Assembly: GCF_014191875.1 (NCBI RefSeq)
Contig: NZ_JACHXD010000005.1
Span: 248,001-312,000 of the forward strand
Origin: Pseudoduganella violacea
GTDB taxonomy: Bacteria; Pseudomonadota; Gammaproteobacteria; Burkholderiales; Burkholderiaceae_D
Length of the DNA: 64,000 nt
Direction: 5' to 3'
Shown here: piece by piece, positions 1 to 10,737 of the stretch
Layout: each line of letters starts with the position of its first letter
How positions within the stretch are numbered: position 1 is the stretch's first letter
Notes under the pieces: model-generated
What the model was told of the DNA's origin: nothing
The model's database searches: none
Seen by the model: only the letters and a program-made list of their open reading frames with translations
Program-made: the position numbers and the translations under genes

Positions 1-2252
<2,252 letters not shown>

Positions 2253-2266
2253 GCCGGCTGCACACC

Positions 2267-2296
2267 AAAACCGGGGATGCGTCCCCGGTTTTTTTT
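2267..2296 (+). terminator. Rho-independent terminator of secA
   Basis: A hairpin with arms ACCGGGGA / TCCCCGGT and a short loop is followed by a run of eight T. It lies 15 bases after the secA stop and before the convergent histidine kinase gene. Confidence 0.9.
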
Positions 2297-2319
2297 CGTC
2301 CCTGGCCAGCGCCGGGGGC

Positions 2320-4311
2320 TTAGCGCGCCGCCTCGTAGAGGGGCGAACTGAGCGGCACGCTGATGCGGATCACGGTGCCGGCGCCCGGCGCCGAATCGAT
2401 CGCGATGCGCCCGCCGAGCACGCCGCTGACGATGTTGTAGACGATGTTCATGCCGAGGCCGGTGCCGCCCTGGCCCATCTTGGTGGTGAAAAAGGGATCG
2501 AAGACGTGGCGCCGCACCTCTTCGCTCATGCCCACGCCATTGTCGCTGAAGCTGATCTCGGCCAGTTCGCCGCCGCCGGCCTGGGCGTGGATCACGATCT
2601 GGCCTTCGCTGCGGCCTTCGAAGGCGTGCATCAAGGCATTGTTAAGCAGATTGGTGAAGATCTGGTACAGGCTGCCCGGATAGGAATCGAGCATCAGGCT
2701 GGACGGCACGTCGAGGCTGACGCGGCAGTTGGCGCGGCGCAGGCGCGGCATGAAGGTGGCCGTGGTGTCGCTCACCACGGTAAGCAGGCTGAAGCAGCGG
2801 CGCTGGTCATTGGTCTGGTCGACGGCGATCTGCTTGAACGAGGAAATCAGTTCGGCCGCCTTTTGCAGCGAGCTGGAGATCAGGCCGCAAGCCAGGCGCA
2901 CTTCCTCCAGGTGGCTGGTCAGGGCCGAGCGCCGCAGCGCGCCGGCCGCCACCAGGCTATCGAATTCCTCGACGCGGTCGCGCAGCGCGGTCGAGGCCAG
3001 CAGGCTGTTGCCGATCGGCGTGTTCAGCTCGTGGGCGATGCCGGCCACGAGGGAGCCGAGCGAGGCCATCTTCTCGGCCGCGATCAGGTCGTGCTGGGTG
3101 CGCTTCAAGGTGTCGAGCGTGTGCGACAGCTCGCGATTGGCGTGCTCCAGCTCGGCCGAGCGCTCGCGCACCCGGTGTTCCAGTGAAGCGTTGAGTTCCT
3201 GCAGCGCGTCCTTGGCCTTGCGCTCCTGGGTCAGGTCGAGCAAGGCCCAGATGATGGCTTGCTGCCCGTCGAGCAGCAGGGAGGACGACCAGATCGTCAC
3301 GCTGCCCTGGCTGCCGTCCGGCAGCTGCACATCGGCCACCTCGCCGCGCACCGCGCCCTGGCGCTGGTGCAGTTGCCAGATGCGCTGGCGTTCCACCGGC
3401 GAGGCCCAGAACGGCAGCTCGTCCGAGCGCTTGCCGACGACGTCGGCCAGCTCGCGGTGGAAGGTGCGCAGCAGGGCGCGGTTGGCGATCAGCACGCGCC
3501 CATCCTGGCCCGAGACACTGAGCGGCAGCGGCGTCATGTCGAACAGGGTATGGAAGCGCGCCTCCGATTCCGACAGGCGCAGCTCGGATTCCTCCAGACG
3601 CAGGATGCGGTCGCGCAGGGTGGCGCTCATGGTGTTGAGCGAGTGGGTGAACACCTGCAGCTCGTCGCCGCCGCGCTCGGGCAGCTGGCGGCCGTACTGG
3701 CCCTGGGCCAGCTGCTGCGACTGCTCCGTCAGCGCCTGCAGGCGGCGGCCGATGCCGTGGGTCAGGGCGACGAAGAGCAGCAGGCCGACGCCGAAGCCGG
3801 TCAGCGCGATGGCGCTGCCCTGCAGCATGACCTCGTCACGCGCCTTGCCCAGTTCGGCTGTGGACAGGCCGAAGTTGAGCGAGCCGATCTCGTTCTGGTT
3901 CAAGAGCAGCGGGGCGCGCACATGCAGGATATGCTCGTCGAACAGGGTGCGCACGCCGCCCTCGTCGGCCTTGCCCCGGCGCAGCAGCGCGGGCAGTTGC
4001 AGCGGCTGCTCGCCGGCCTGGGCCAGGGCGCGGCCGGAAGCGTCGAGCACCACGATATAGCGCAACAGGCTGTCGCGCGGCTCGGCCAGCATCTCGTTCC
4101 AGTAGCTGCTCAACTCGTTCAGCCGGCCGGTGCTGGCATAGGGACTCAGGGTCAGGTTCAGCGTGACGGCATACTCATGGGCTACCCGCTCGGCATTACG
4201 GCTGACCGCGTTCTCCATCAGCCGCAGGCTATTGGCGATCAGCACGCCGACCACCAGCGCCAGGATAAACGCGCTCAGCAGCAGGAATTTGACGCGCAGG
4301 GGCAGTCTCAT
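2320..4311 (-). CDS. Membrane sensor histidine kinase (HAMP-PAS-HisKA-HATPase), orphan
   Basis: A 663-residue sensor kinase. A first membrane helix lies near residues 9-28, a periplasmic sensing region of about 130 residues follows, a second helix lies near 165-185, then HAMP (about 188-240), one PAS domain (about 250-365) and a coiled coil (about 365-410). The H-box is GIAHELNTPIGN with phospho-accepting His near 427. The ATPase domain shows the N-box NLLNNALMHAF, the G1 box DNGVG and the G2 box GTGLGMNI. No response regulator gene is next to it, so the partner is elsewhere and the stimulus is unknown. It is convergent with secA. The H-box variant with NTPIGN is typical of a subgroup common in beta- and gammaproteobacteria. 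Confidence 0.92.
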   Translation of the reverse strand: MRLPLRVKFLLLSAFILALVVGVLIANSLRLMENAVSRNAERVAHEYAVTLNLTLSPYASTGRLNELSSYWNEMLAEPRDSLLRYIVVLDASGRALAQAGEQPLQLPALLRRGKADEGGVRTLFDEHILHVRAPLLLNQNEIGSLNFGLSTAELGKARDEVMLQGSAIALTGFGVGLLLFVALTHGIGRRLQALTEQSQQLAQGQYGRQLPERGGDELQVFTHSLNTMSATLRDRILRLEESELRLSESEARFHTLFDMTPLPLSVSGQDGRVLIANRALLRTFHRELADVVGKRSDELPFWASPVERQRIWQLHQRQGAVRGEVADVQLPDGSQGSVTIWSSSLLLDGQQAIIWALLDLTQERKAKDALQELNASLEHRVRERSAELEHANRELSHTLDTLKRTQHDLIAAEKMASLGSLVAGIAHELNTPIGNSLLASTALRDRVEEFDSLVAAGALRRSALTSHLEEVRLACGLISSSLQKAAELISSFKQIAVDQTNDQRRCFSLLTVVSDTTATFMPRLRRANCRVSLDVPSSLMLDSYPGSLYQIFTNLLNNALMHAFEGRSEGQIVIHAQAGGGELAEISFSDNGVGMSEEVRRHVFDPFFTTKMGQGGTGLGMNIVYNIVSGVLGGRIAIDSAPGAGTVIRISVPLSSPLYEAAR

Positions 4312-4374
4312 CGGTACTCCTCATCTGGATACCCCCGGATTGTATCCTTTTAGCAAGCCACTCCACCACCATCC

Positions 4375-4437
4375 CCACAGCCCAGCCCGTGTCCACCTTG
4401 GTGCCTGGCACCAAGGTGGACACGGGCCGGGCTGTGG
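4375..4437. repeat. Near-perfect 31-bp inverted repeat (dispersed palindrome family)
   Basis: The arms 4375-4405 and 4407-4437 are reverse complements with a single mismatch and one central base. The inner part reads GTCCACCTTGGTGCC / GGCACCAAGGTGGAC, related to the GGTGTCAGGCACC units near 16.2 kb and 50.3 kb. It lies between the histidine kinase start and the end of the small PBP-like gene. It could form a long hairpin in RNA or a cruciform in DNA. Confidence 0.85.
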
Positions 4438-4441
4438 ATGC

Positions 4442-4466
4442 AAAAAGCCCGGCGCGGGGCCGGGCT
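4442..4466 (-). terminator. Terminator of the porin/PBP-like operon
   Basis: Read on the minus strand, the arms AGCCCGGC / GCCGGGCT enclose a short loop and are followed by TTTTT. It lies 26 bases after the stop of the small PBP-like gene. Confidence 0.75.
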
Positions 4467-4491
4467 GGGGGACATACTCGTTGCGGATGCT

Positions 4492-4899
4492 TTACGGCAG
4501 GGTCAGGATGACTTTGACGCTGTCGTCCACGGCCGATTTGTCGATGTAGCCGATGGCTTTGGGATCGTCGGCCACGGCTTTTTTCACCTCGGCGTTGGAT
4601 TTGTACTCTTTCGGCGGCGTGCCTTTGCCGGTGAACACCAGCTTGGACCACAGGGCTTTGACCTGGGCCGCGTCCTTGTCCGCCACCTTCTGGTAGAACT
4701 CGTTGCGGATGTGGGAGCCGTCGGCCTGGTCGACCGGGGTGAACATGGCCGATTTGCCGAGGAAGAATTGGGACGCTTGTTCCGAGAACATGCGCGTGGC
4801 CGGATTCTTCGGATTGACGATCACCACGATTTCGGCCGAGGCTGGAACGGCGGCTGCGGCCAGGGCGGCCAGGATCAGCGAGGACATCAGTTTTTTCAT
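4492..4899 (-). CDS. Small periplasmic PBP-like (phosphate-binding-protein-like) protein
   Basis: A 135-residue secreted protein with signal peptide MKKLMSSLILAALAAAAVPASA. The mature part (EIVVIVNPKNP..., then IRNEFYQKVADKDAAQVKALW and KAIGYIDKSAVDDSVKV) resembles one lobe of PstS-type phosphate-binding proteins, the PBP-like-2 group. It is far too short to be a full two-lobed transporter receptor and there are no ABC genes beside it. The ATG at 4899 is chosen because AAGGTG lies about 7 bases upstream; an in-frame GTG at 4908 is less likely. It begins 11 bases after the porin gene and should be co-transcribed with it. A role in phosphate or anion handling is only an inference. Confidence 0.8.
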   Translation of the reverse strand: MKKLMSSLILAALAAAAVPASAEIVVIVNPKNPATRMFSEQASQFFLGKSAMFTPVDQADGSHIRNEFYQKVADKDAAQVKALWSKLVFTGKGTPPKEYKSNAEVKKAVADDPKAIGYIDKSAVDDSVKVILTLP

Positions 4900-4909
4900 G
4901 GGTAGCACC

Positions 4910-6124
4910 TTAGAAGACGAAATCGACGGCAGCGCCGACCACGGTCACGCTATCCTTGAAGCTGGTTGGCGTGAAGATCAGGGAACCGCCCTTGGTCTTC
5001 GGCTTGACGCGGTCCACTTGCACTTTCAGCGCCATCGATTTGGCGAAGTCCCAGCGCACGCCGACCAGGTTGGACGATTGTTCCGGCGACAGCAGCAGGC
5101 CGCGTACGGTGGCGTTCAGCGGCGGCACGGCGGCCAGCGCGGCCGGCACGTTCACGGAGGAGCCGGCGTCCTTGTACTGGGCGTGGGCGAAGTAAGGCAG
5201 CACTTTGCCGATGCGGTAGCCGCCCATCACGTACCAGGCGTTGGTGTCGGGGATGTAGACGGCTTGCTTGGCGCGGCGCTGGGCGTACTCGGCTTGCAGC
5301 ACGATATTGTTCCAGTCCATGGTCAGGCCGAGCGAGGTGAAGGCGATGCGCTTGCGCTCTTTCAGCGTCAGGTCGTCGGCCAACTGGGTGAAGCCGATGC
5401 CGTTCAGGGTGTTGGTCAGGGTATTGATCGGCACGATGCCGTCGCTCTGGATCTTGCCTTGCACGTGGCCGAAGCGCACTGTGAAGGGGCCGCGCTCGGC
5501 GCTGATGGAGAAGCCGGCCGCTGGCGACTGGTGCTTGGCGACGATGCCGCCGCCGGTCGGGATGAACAGCTTGCCGCGGCTCTTGCCGACGAAGGCTTGC
5601 ACCGTCACATTGGTGTCGCCGAAGCCGTGCTGCCAGTTGACGTCGACACCGTCCACGTTCTCGATCGGCGCCTGGCCGTACATCTCGATCGGCGGACGCA
5701 TCATGGTGTTGGCGTAGCCCACGTTCTGGTAGTCGGAGATCAGGAAGGCGGGCAGCACCACGCGGCCCAGGCGTACCGAAGTCTCGTCATTGATCTTGTA
5801 TTTCAGGAAGGCCCAGGTCAGGTCGGTGGTGAATTGCGGGCTGGTGTTCTTGCGGGTCAGCACCTGCATCGTACCCGACAGCTGGTCGCTGAACTGGTAG
5901 CTCGCTTGCAGGCCCAGGTTGGAATCGAGGCCGATGCGCGGCGAGTCGGCCACGCCCACAGCCTGGTTGTAGCGGGCAAATTGGGCATCATCGGTATTGC
6001 TTTTGGCGACGCCGAGGGTGCCGAAGCCGCTGATGCTCAGTTTATCGTCGCCGAGGGTGGCGGCTTGAGCTTGCATCAGGCCAACGGCGGCCAGAACGGA
6101 TGCTACTAAAAGTTGTTTTTTCAT
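4910..6124 (-). CDS. Outer-membrane porin
   Basis: A 404-residue beta-barrel protein with signal peptide MKKQLLVASVLAAVGLMQAQA. The mature chain begins with a typical barrel strand (LSISGFGTLGVAKS), shows alternating hydrophobic and polar strands throughout, and ends with aromatic VDFVF, the usual C-terminal signal for the BAM machinery. The length suits a 16- to 18-stranded porin. It is the first gene of a two-gene unit with the small PBP-like gene, suggesting that both act on the same solute. Specificity cannot be read from the sequence. It is divergent from argJ across a 370-base spacer. Confidence 0.85.
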   Translation of the reverse strand: MKKQLLVASVLAAVGLMQAQAATLGDDKLSISGFGTLGVAKSNTDDAQFARYNQAVGVADSPRIGLDSNLGLQASYQFSDQLSGTMQVLTRKNTSPQFTTDLTWAFLKYKINDETSVRLGRVVLPAFLISDYQNVGYANTMMRPPIEMYGQAPIENVDGVDVNWQHGFGDTNVTVQAFVGKSRGKLFIPTGGGIVAKHQSPAAGFSISAERGPFTVRFGHVQGKIQSDGIVPINTLTNTLNGIGFTQLADDLTLKERKRIAFTSLGLTMDWNNIVLQAEYAQRRAKQAVYIPDTNAWYVMGGYRIGKVLPYFAHAQYKDAGSSVNVPAALAAVPPLNATVRGLLLSPEQSSNLVGVRWDFAKSMALKVQVDRVKPKTKGGSLIFTPTSFKDSVTVVGAAVDFVF

Positions 6125-6494
6125 CTCTTGAGATCCAATAGGTTTATTGTTTTGGTGGCTGGGAGGATGGCTCCGCCAAACTGGGCCGCGAAGCTTGTAC
6201 GGCCGCTACAAGTGGCTTTTGTGTGCGCCTGAAACCTTAAAACAATTTCCCTGGAGCACGAAACGGAATTTACGGAATAGTGGCTAGACTCTAGTTTTTT
6301 GTCGTATTTGTGGCATTTCTCTTGAATTTTCGACAGCGTTTAAGCCTGCCTCGTGGATAAGGTATCAAGCTTGCCATTTGTGACATTTAGCCAAAAAGCA
6401 AGCTTGTAAAGTAACTGAAAGTTTCAGAAGGGCAGCGCCCGTCAGGGATTACAATAACGGCTTCTTTTATCTCCTTTTTCCGCTAGAGAGAGCT
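6125..6494. promoter_or_regulatory. Divergent intergenic region, porin / argJ
   Basis: 370 bases without a gene, noticeably AT-richer than the flanks. It must carry the porin promoter (leftward) and the argJ promoter (rightward). Seen here are the inverted repeat CTTGTA-N7-TACAAG at 6194-6212 and two copies of the palindromic octamer CAAGCTTG at 6366-6373 and 6399-6406. There is a TACAAT hexamer at 6450-6455, about 40 bases before argJ, but no convincing -35 at the right distance. No terminator was found. Confidence 0.5.
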
Positions 6495-7733
6495 ATGGCC
6501 GTCAATTCCCCCATTCCCGTCGCTGCCGACCTGAAACCTGTTGCCGGTATTGAAATCGGCTACGCCGAAGCGGGCATCAAGAAACCGAACCGCAAGGATG
6601 TGCTGGTCATGAAGCTGGCCGACGGCGCCACCGTGGCCGGCGTGTTCACCCTGAACCGTTTCTGCGCCGCGCCGGTGCAGGTTTCCAAGGACAATCTGGC
6701 GGCCGTGCAAGCGGGCGGCAAGGCTATCCGCGCCCTGGTGGTGAATACCGGTAATGCCAACGCCGGCACCGGCGAAGAGGGCCTGGCCCGCGCCCAGGCG
6801 ACCTGCGCCGCGCTGGCGGCCGAGCTGGGCTGCGCGCCGCAGCAGATCCTGCCGTTCTCCACCGGCGTGATTCTGGAGCCGCTGCCGGTCGAGAAGATCA
6901 AGGCCGGCCTGCCGGCCGCCGTCGCCAACCTGAAACAGGACAACTGGTTCAACGCCGCCGAAGCCATCATGACCACCGACACCCAGCCGAAAGCCGGCTC
7001 GCGCACGGTGGACATCGCCGGCCACACGGTGACGCTGACCGGCATCAGCAAGGGCGCCGGCATGATCAAGCCGAATATGGCGACCATGCTGGGCTACCTG
7101 GCTTTCGACGCCAAAGTGGCGCAGCCGGTGCTCGACGTGCTAGTCAAGCAAGCGGCCGACCAATCCTTCAATTGCATCACCATCGATGGCGACACCTCGA
7201 CCAACGATTCCTTCATGCTGATCGCCACCGGCGCCGGCACGCTGGAAGTGAACTCGGTCGACAGCCCTGAATACAAGGCGCTGGCGGCGGCCGTGACCGA
7301 GCTGTCGGTGTTCCTGGCCCAGTCCATCATCCGCGACGGCGAAGGCGCGACCAAGTTCATTTCGATCACCGTGGAAGACGGTGCCAGCATGGAAGAGTGC
7401 CGCAAGATCGCTTACTCCATCGCCCACTCGCCGCTGGTGAAGACCGCCTTCTTCGCCTCCGACCCGAATCTGGGCCGCATCCTGGCCGCCATCGGCTATG
7501 CCGGCGTGGACGATCTGGACGTCAGCAAGATCAATCTGTACCTGGACGATGTGTGGGTGGCCAAGAACGGCGGCCGCAATCCCGACTACAAGGAAGAAGA
7601 CGGCCAGCGCGTGATGAAGCAGAGCGAAATCACGGTGCGCGTCAAGCTGGCGCGCGGCACGGCGGCATCCACCGTCTACACCTGCGACCTGTCGCACGAC
7701 TATGTGTCGATCAACGCCGACTACCGTTCCTGA
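6495..7733 (+). CDS. argJ: Bifunctional glutamate N-acetyltransferase/amino-acid acetyltransferase ArgJ
   Basis: ArgJ transfers acetyl from N-acetylornithine to glutamate, and in bifunctional forms also from acetyl-CoA, closing the cyclic arginine pathway in the cytosol. The 412-residue length is standard. The self-cleavage site is seen as KPNMATMLG, where the Thr near residue 197 becomes the N-terminus and nucleophile of the beta chain. [12 protein letters not shown] near residue 82-93 is the family motif in the alpha chain, and SDPNLGRI is in the beta chain. It begins the conserved Burkholderiales run argJ-DUF815-mutT, with the next ORF only 3 bases away. Whether it is mono- or bifunctional cannot be decided here. 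Confidence 0.96.
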   Translation: MAVNSPIPVAADLKPVAGIEIGYAEAGIKKPNRKDVLVMKLADGATVAGVFTLNRFCAAPVQVSKDNLAAVQAGGKAIRALVVNTGNANAGTGEEGLARAQATCAALAAELGCAPQQILPFSTGVILEPLPVEKIKAGLPAAVANLKQDNWFNAAEAIMTTDTQPKAGSRTVDIAGHTVTLTGISKGAGMIKPNMATMLGYLAFDAKVAQPVLDVLVKQAADQSFNCITIDGDTSTNDSFMLIATGAGTLEVNSVDSPEYKALAAAVTELSVFLAQSIIRDGEGATKFISITVEDGASMEECRKIAYSIAHSPLVKTAFFASDPNLGRILAAIGYAGVDDLDVSKINLYLDDVWVAKNGGRNPDYKEEDGQRVMKQSEITVRVKLARGTAASTVYTCDLSHDYVSINADYRS

Positions 7734-7736
7734 ACG

Positions 7737-8630
7737 ATGACGGCCGGCCCCGAACACGCATTGGCCCACTTCCTGGCGCGCGCCGAAGCGGTGCTGGCGC
7801 GCGTGGAGGCCTTGCTGCCGCCCGCGCCGCCGGCGCCGGACTGGCAGTCGGCCCACGCCTTCCGCTGGCGCAAGCGGCGTGATGGCATGGGTTGGCTGCA
7901 GGCGGTGGGCCATCCGGCCCGCATCGCCTTGGATGACCTGCACAATATCGGCGCGCAAAAACAGCAGATCGAGCAGAACACGCGCCAGTTCGTGGCCGGC
8001 CTGCCGGCCAATAATGTGCTGCTGACGGGCGCGCGCGGCACCGGCAAGTCCTCGCTGATCAAGGCTTGCCTGAACCAGTTCGCGGAGCAGGGCTTGCGCC
8101 TGATCGAGGTCGACAAGGCCGATCTGGCCGACCTGCAGGACATCACCGAGCTGGTGGCCGGACGGCCGGAGCGCTTCGTGATCTTTTGCGACGACTTGTC
8201 GTTCGAAGAGGGCGAAAGCGGCTACAAGGCGCTGAAAGTGGCGCTGGACGGTTCGGTCTCGGCCCAGTCGGACAATGTGCTGATCTACGCCACCTCGAAC
8301 CGGCGCCACTTGATGCCGGAACGTATGTCGGAGAACACTAGCTACCGCTCCGACGAGAACGGCGACCTGCATCCGGGCGAAACGGTGGAGGAGAAGATCT
8401 CCCTGTCCGAGCGCTTCGGCCTGTGGCTCTCCTTCTATCCCTTCAAGCAGGACGATTACCTGGACATCGTGGCCCACTGGCTGGCGTCTTTCGGCTGCAC
8501 GGCCGAACAGGTGGCAGCGGCGCGCGCCGATGCCCTGCGCTGGGCCTTGCAGCGCGGCTCCCGTTCGGGGCGCGTGGCTTGGCAGTTCGCCCGCGATTAC
8601 GCGGGCAAGTTATCCATGAGTAGAGAATGA
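7737..8630 (+). CDS. DUF815-family AAA ATPase
   Basis: A 297-residue P-loop ATPase. Walker A is GARGTGKSS near residues 98-106 and Walker B is RFVIFCDDLSF near 141-151. Further motifs are YATSNRRHLMPE (sensor 1 region) and LSERFGLWLSFYPF. These are the signatures of DUF815, a bacterial AAA group of unknown biological role. It starts 3 bases after argJ and overlaps mutT by ATGA, so the three are translated together. This place between argJ and mutT is the usual one in the order. No partner or substrate can be inferred. Confidence 0.92.
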   Translation: MTAGPEHALAHFLARAEAVLARVEALLPPAPPAPDWQSAHAFRWRKRRDGMGWLQAVGHPARIALDDLHNIGAQKQQIEQNTRQFVAGLPANNVLLTGARGTGKSSLIKACLNQFAEQGLRLIEVDKADLADLQDITELVAGRPERFVIFCDDLSFEEGESGYKALKVALDGSVSAQSDNVLIYATSNRRHLMPERMSENTSYRSDENGDLHPGETVEEKISLSERFGLWLSFYPFKQDDYLDIVAHWLASFGCTAEQVAAARADALRWALQRGSRSGRVAWQFARDYAGKLSMSRE

Positions 8631-9031
8631 CAGAAACACAGAAACGCCCGGTCGACGTTGCCGTCGGCATCCTGATGCAAGCCAATGGCGACGTGCTGCT
8701 GGGCCAGCGCCCGGAAGGCAAGCCGTATGCGGGGTATTGGGAATTCCCCGGCGGGAAAGTCGATCCCGGCGAAACCATTTTCCAGGCCTTGCAGCGCGAG
8801 TTCGTCGAAGAGCTGGGCATCGAGGTGGTCAGCGCCGAAGAGTGGTGCGGCATCGAGCATGTGTATGAACATGCCCATGTGCGCCTGCACTTCTTCATCA
8901 GCCGCGAATGGCGCGGCGAGCCGCAAAGCCTGGAAGGCCAGGCCTTTGCCTGGCAAGGCACGGTGGGCGTGGAGCCGCTGCTGCCAGCCACCATCCCATT
9001 GCTGGAGTGGCTGGACAAAGTGCGCTACTAA
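8627..9031 (+). CDS. mutT: MutT-type Nudix hydrolase (8-oxo-dGTP diphosphatase)
   Basis: MutT removes 8-oxo-dGTP from the nucleotide pool, preventing A:T to C:G transversions. The 134-residue protein has a full Nudix box, starting at GGKVDPGET near residue 42 and running to REFVEELG, with the catalytic Glu residues present. The family-typical YWEFPGGK precedes it. The start codon overlaps the stop of the ATPase gene (ATGA), implying translational coupling. It is convergent with yacG. The family assignment is sure; 8-oxo-dGTP as substrate is inferred from similarity to MutT. Confidence 0.93.
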   Translation: MTETQKRPVDVAVGILMQANGDVLLGQRPEGKPYAGYWEFPGGKVDPGETIFQALQREFVEELGIEVVSAEEWCGIEHVYEHAHVRLHFFISREWRGEPQSLEGQAFAWQGTVGVEPLLPATIPLLEWLDKVRY

Positions 9032-9038
9032 GAGGGGA

Positions 9039-9224
9039 TTACTCCGATTTCAGCTCGTCGTCGAGCGGATCGGTGGGGGCGGCGCCGGGGATCGTGTATT
9101 TTTCCTCGGCCCAGGCGCCCAGATCGATCTGCTTGCAGCGTTCGGAACAGAAGGGGCGGTATTTGTTTTTCTCGCTCCACTCCACTTTCTTGGAGCAGGT
9201 CGGACAGTCGACAACGGTAGGCAT
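9039..9224 (-). CDS. yacG: YacG zinc-binding DNA gyrase inhibitor
   Basis: A 61-residue protein with one zinc site, CPTC near residue 7-10 and CSERC at 26-30 (ligands Cys7, Cys10, Cys26, Cys30). This is the YacG signature; in E. coli YacG binds GyrB and blocks DNA binding. The tail is acidic and probably disordered. It lies directly downstream of zapD with 12 bases between them, as in many proteobacteria (coaE-zapD-yacG). Confidence 0.93.
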   Translation of the reverse strand: MPTVVDCPTCSKKVEWSEKNKYRPFCSERCKQIDLGAWAEEKYTIPGAAPTDPLDDELKSE

Positions 9225-9236
9225 CTTGCTAAATGG

Positions 9237-9992
9237 TTAAAAATTACAGAGCGTGAGCTCGAAGGGCACGTCTTCTTCCAGCGGCTTCGGTTTCAGGTCG
9301 CCGCCCTGGGAAGTGAAGCGCACCCACAGCATATATTTATTGGCCGAGATTTCGGGAATCGCACCGAGCGCCTCGTCCACATTCAGGCGCAGCATCTGGT
9401 ACACCTTCCCCTGCAACATCTGCTGGTAGCTGCCGGTGTTGGCGATCATCTTGACCGGCGTGCCGGAATTGCGCAGCAGGCGCAGCACCAGGGCCAGCGC
9501 GTCGAACAGCGGCGCCAGCGGCGTGAACCAGCCGATGATATCGTTGAAGCGCTGCTCGGACGAGCGTTTCTGCCAGGCGTAGTAAGAGGGCAGGTCGAAT
9601 TCGCAGGCGCCGCCGGGGATGATGGTGCGGCCGCGGATGCTCATCAGCCACTCATTGTCGCGCACATTCTGGCCGGTCTTGCCTTGCGCCGCGACCAGGG
9701 CGGTGCTCACGCCATCGAGTTCGGTCAGGATGGCGTCCAGCATGTCGGCTTGCACATTCGGGTTGGAGCGGTAGCCCAGCAGGCTTTGGCGCTGGCGCTC
9801 CAGTTCTTGCAGCAGGTCGGACTTCAGGTCGGCGCGGCCGGCCACTTCCAGCATGTCGAAGATCGTTGCCAGGGCAACGTGATGCTGCATCGGATGCTCT
9901 TGCTGCACAAAGAACTTAAATTTTTCGTACAAATCTTCCAGCCGCAACAACGTGCGTATGCGCTCGTTGAAAGGATATTCGTAGACGATCAA
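9237..9992 (-). CDS. zapD: Cell division protein ZapD
   Basis: ZapD cross-links FtsZ filaments and stabilises the Z ring. The 251-residue protein opens with [19 protein letters not shown], the highly conserved N-terminus of this family, and continues in an alpha-helical half followed by a beta-rich C-terminal half. The length matches the family. It is co-directional with coaE upstream and yacG downstream, the usual arrangement. Confidence 0.95.
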   Translation of the reverse strand: MIVYEYPFNERIRTLLRLEDLYEKFKFFVQQEHPMQHHVALATIFDMLEVAGRADLKSDLLQELERQRQSLLGYRSNPNVQADMLDAILTELDGVSTALVAAQGKTGQNVRDNEWLMSIRGRTIIPGGACEFDLPSYYAWQKRSSEQRFNDIIGWFTPLAPLFDALALVLRLLRNSGTPVKMIANTGSYQQMLQGKVYQMLRLNVDEALGAIPEISANKYMLWVRFTSQGGDLKPKPLEEDVPFELTLCNF

Positions 9993-10056
9993 AATAACAT
10001 CCCTTTATTGGTGGGCTGGTAACAATTCCCGTGATTCTGAACCATGCGAGGCAAAA

Positions 10057-10707
10057 TTACAAACGTTGCGAAGGTATTGTTATCGTTCTTACGGAAAATG
10101 CCAGGTATAAATCGTGTAAACGCGCAATTTGTGCTTCCAGTGCTGCAATTTCGCCGCTGTTGTCCACGATGTCGTCCGCCGCATCCAGCCTTTGCTGGCG
10201 GCTGGCCTGGTTCGCCATGATGGCGCGCACCTGGTTTTCCGGCAGGCCGTTGCGCGCCATCACGCGCGCGACCTGCACCTCTTCCGGGCAATCGACCACC
10301 AGCACGCGGTCCACGCGCTCCTTCCAGTTGCCCGATTCGACCAGCAGCGGCACGGCAAACATCACGTAGTCGCCTGCGGCCATGGCGGCGGCGGCCATGG
10401 TGGCCTCGCGGATGCGCGGATGCAGGATGGCTTCCAGGCGCTGCTTGGCCTGCGGGTCGCTGAAGACCAGGGCGCGCATGCGCGCGCGGTCCATGGCGCC
10501 GCTGGCGTCGGCGCATTCGGGGCCGAAGGCGGCCAGCAGGGCCGGAATGGCCGCGCCGTGCGGGCCGGTCAGACTGTGGGCGATCTGGTCGGTGTCGATG
10601 ACGGTGGCGCCGCGCGCGGCAAACATATCGGCCACCAGGCTCTTGCCGCTGCCGATGCCGCCCGTCAGGCCGATAGTGAATTTTTTATTAACTGGCTTGT
10701 GCTGCAT
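10057..10707 (-). CDS. coaE: Dephospho-CoA kinase
   Basis: CoaE catalyses the last step of coenzyme A synthesis, phosphorylating the 3'-OH of dephospho-CoA. The P-loop [11 protein letters not shown] lies at about residues 13-23. DTDQIAH (the substrate Asp region), the HPRIRE motif and DIVDNSG near the C-terminus are all typical. 216 residues is a normal length. The start at 10707 has AAGGAA about 11 bases upstream. It lies between pilD and zapD as in other Burkholderiales. Confidence 0.96.
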   Translation of the reverse strand: MQHKPVNKKFTIGLTGGIGSGKSLVADMFAARGATVIDTDQIAHSLTGPHGAAIPALLAAFGPECADASGAMDRARMRALVFSDPQAKQRLEAILHPRIREATMAAAAMAAGDYVMFAVPLLVESGNWKERVDRVLVVDCPEEVQVARVMARNGLPENQVRAIMANQASRQQRLDAADDIVDNSGEIAALEAQIARLHDLYLAFSVRTITIPSQRL

Positions 10708-10737
10708 GCTTCTGTGTTTTCCTTGGTGCGGCCGGCC

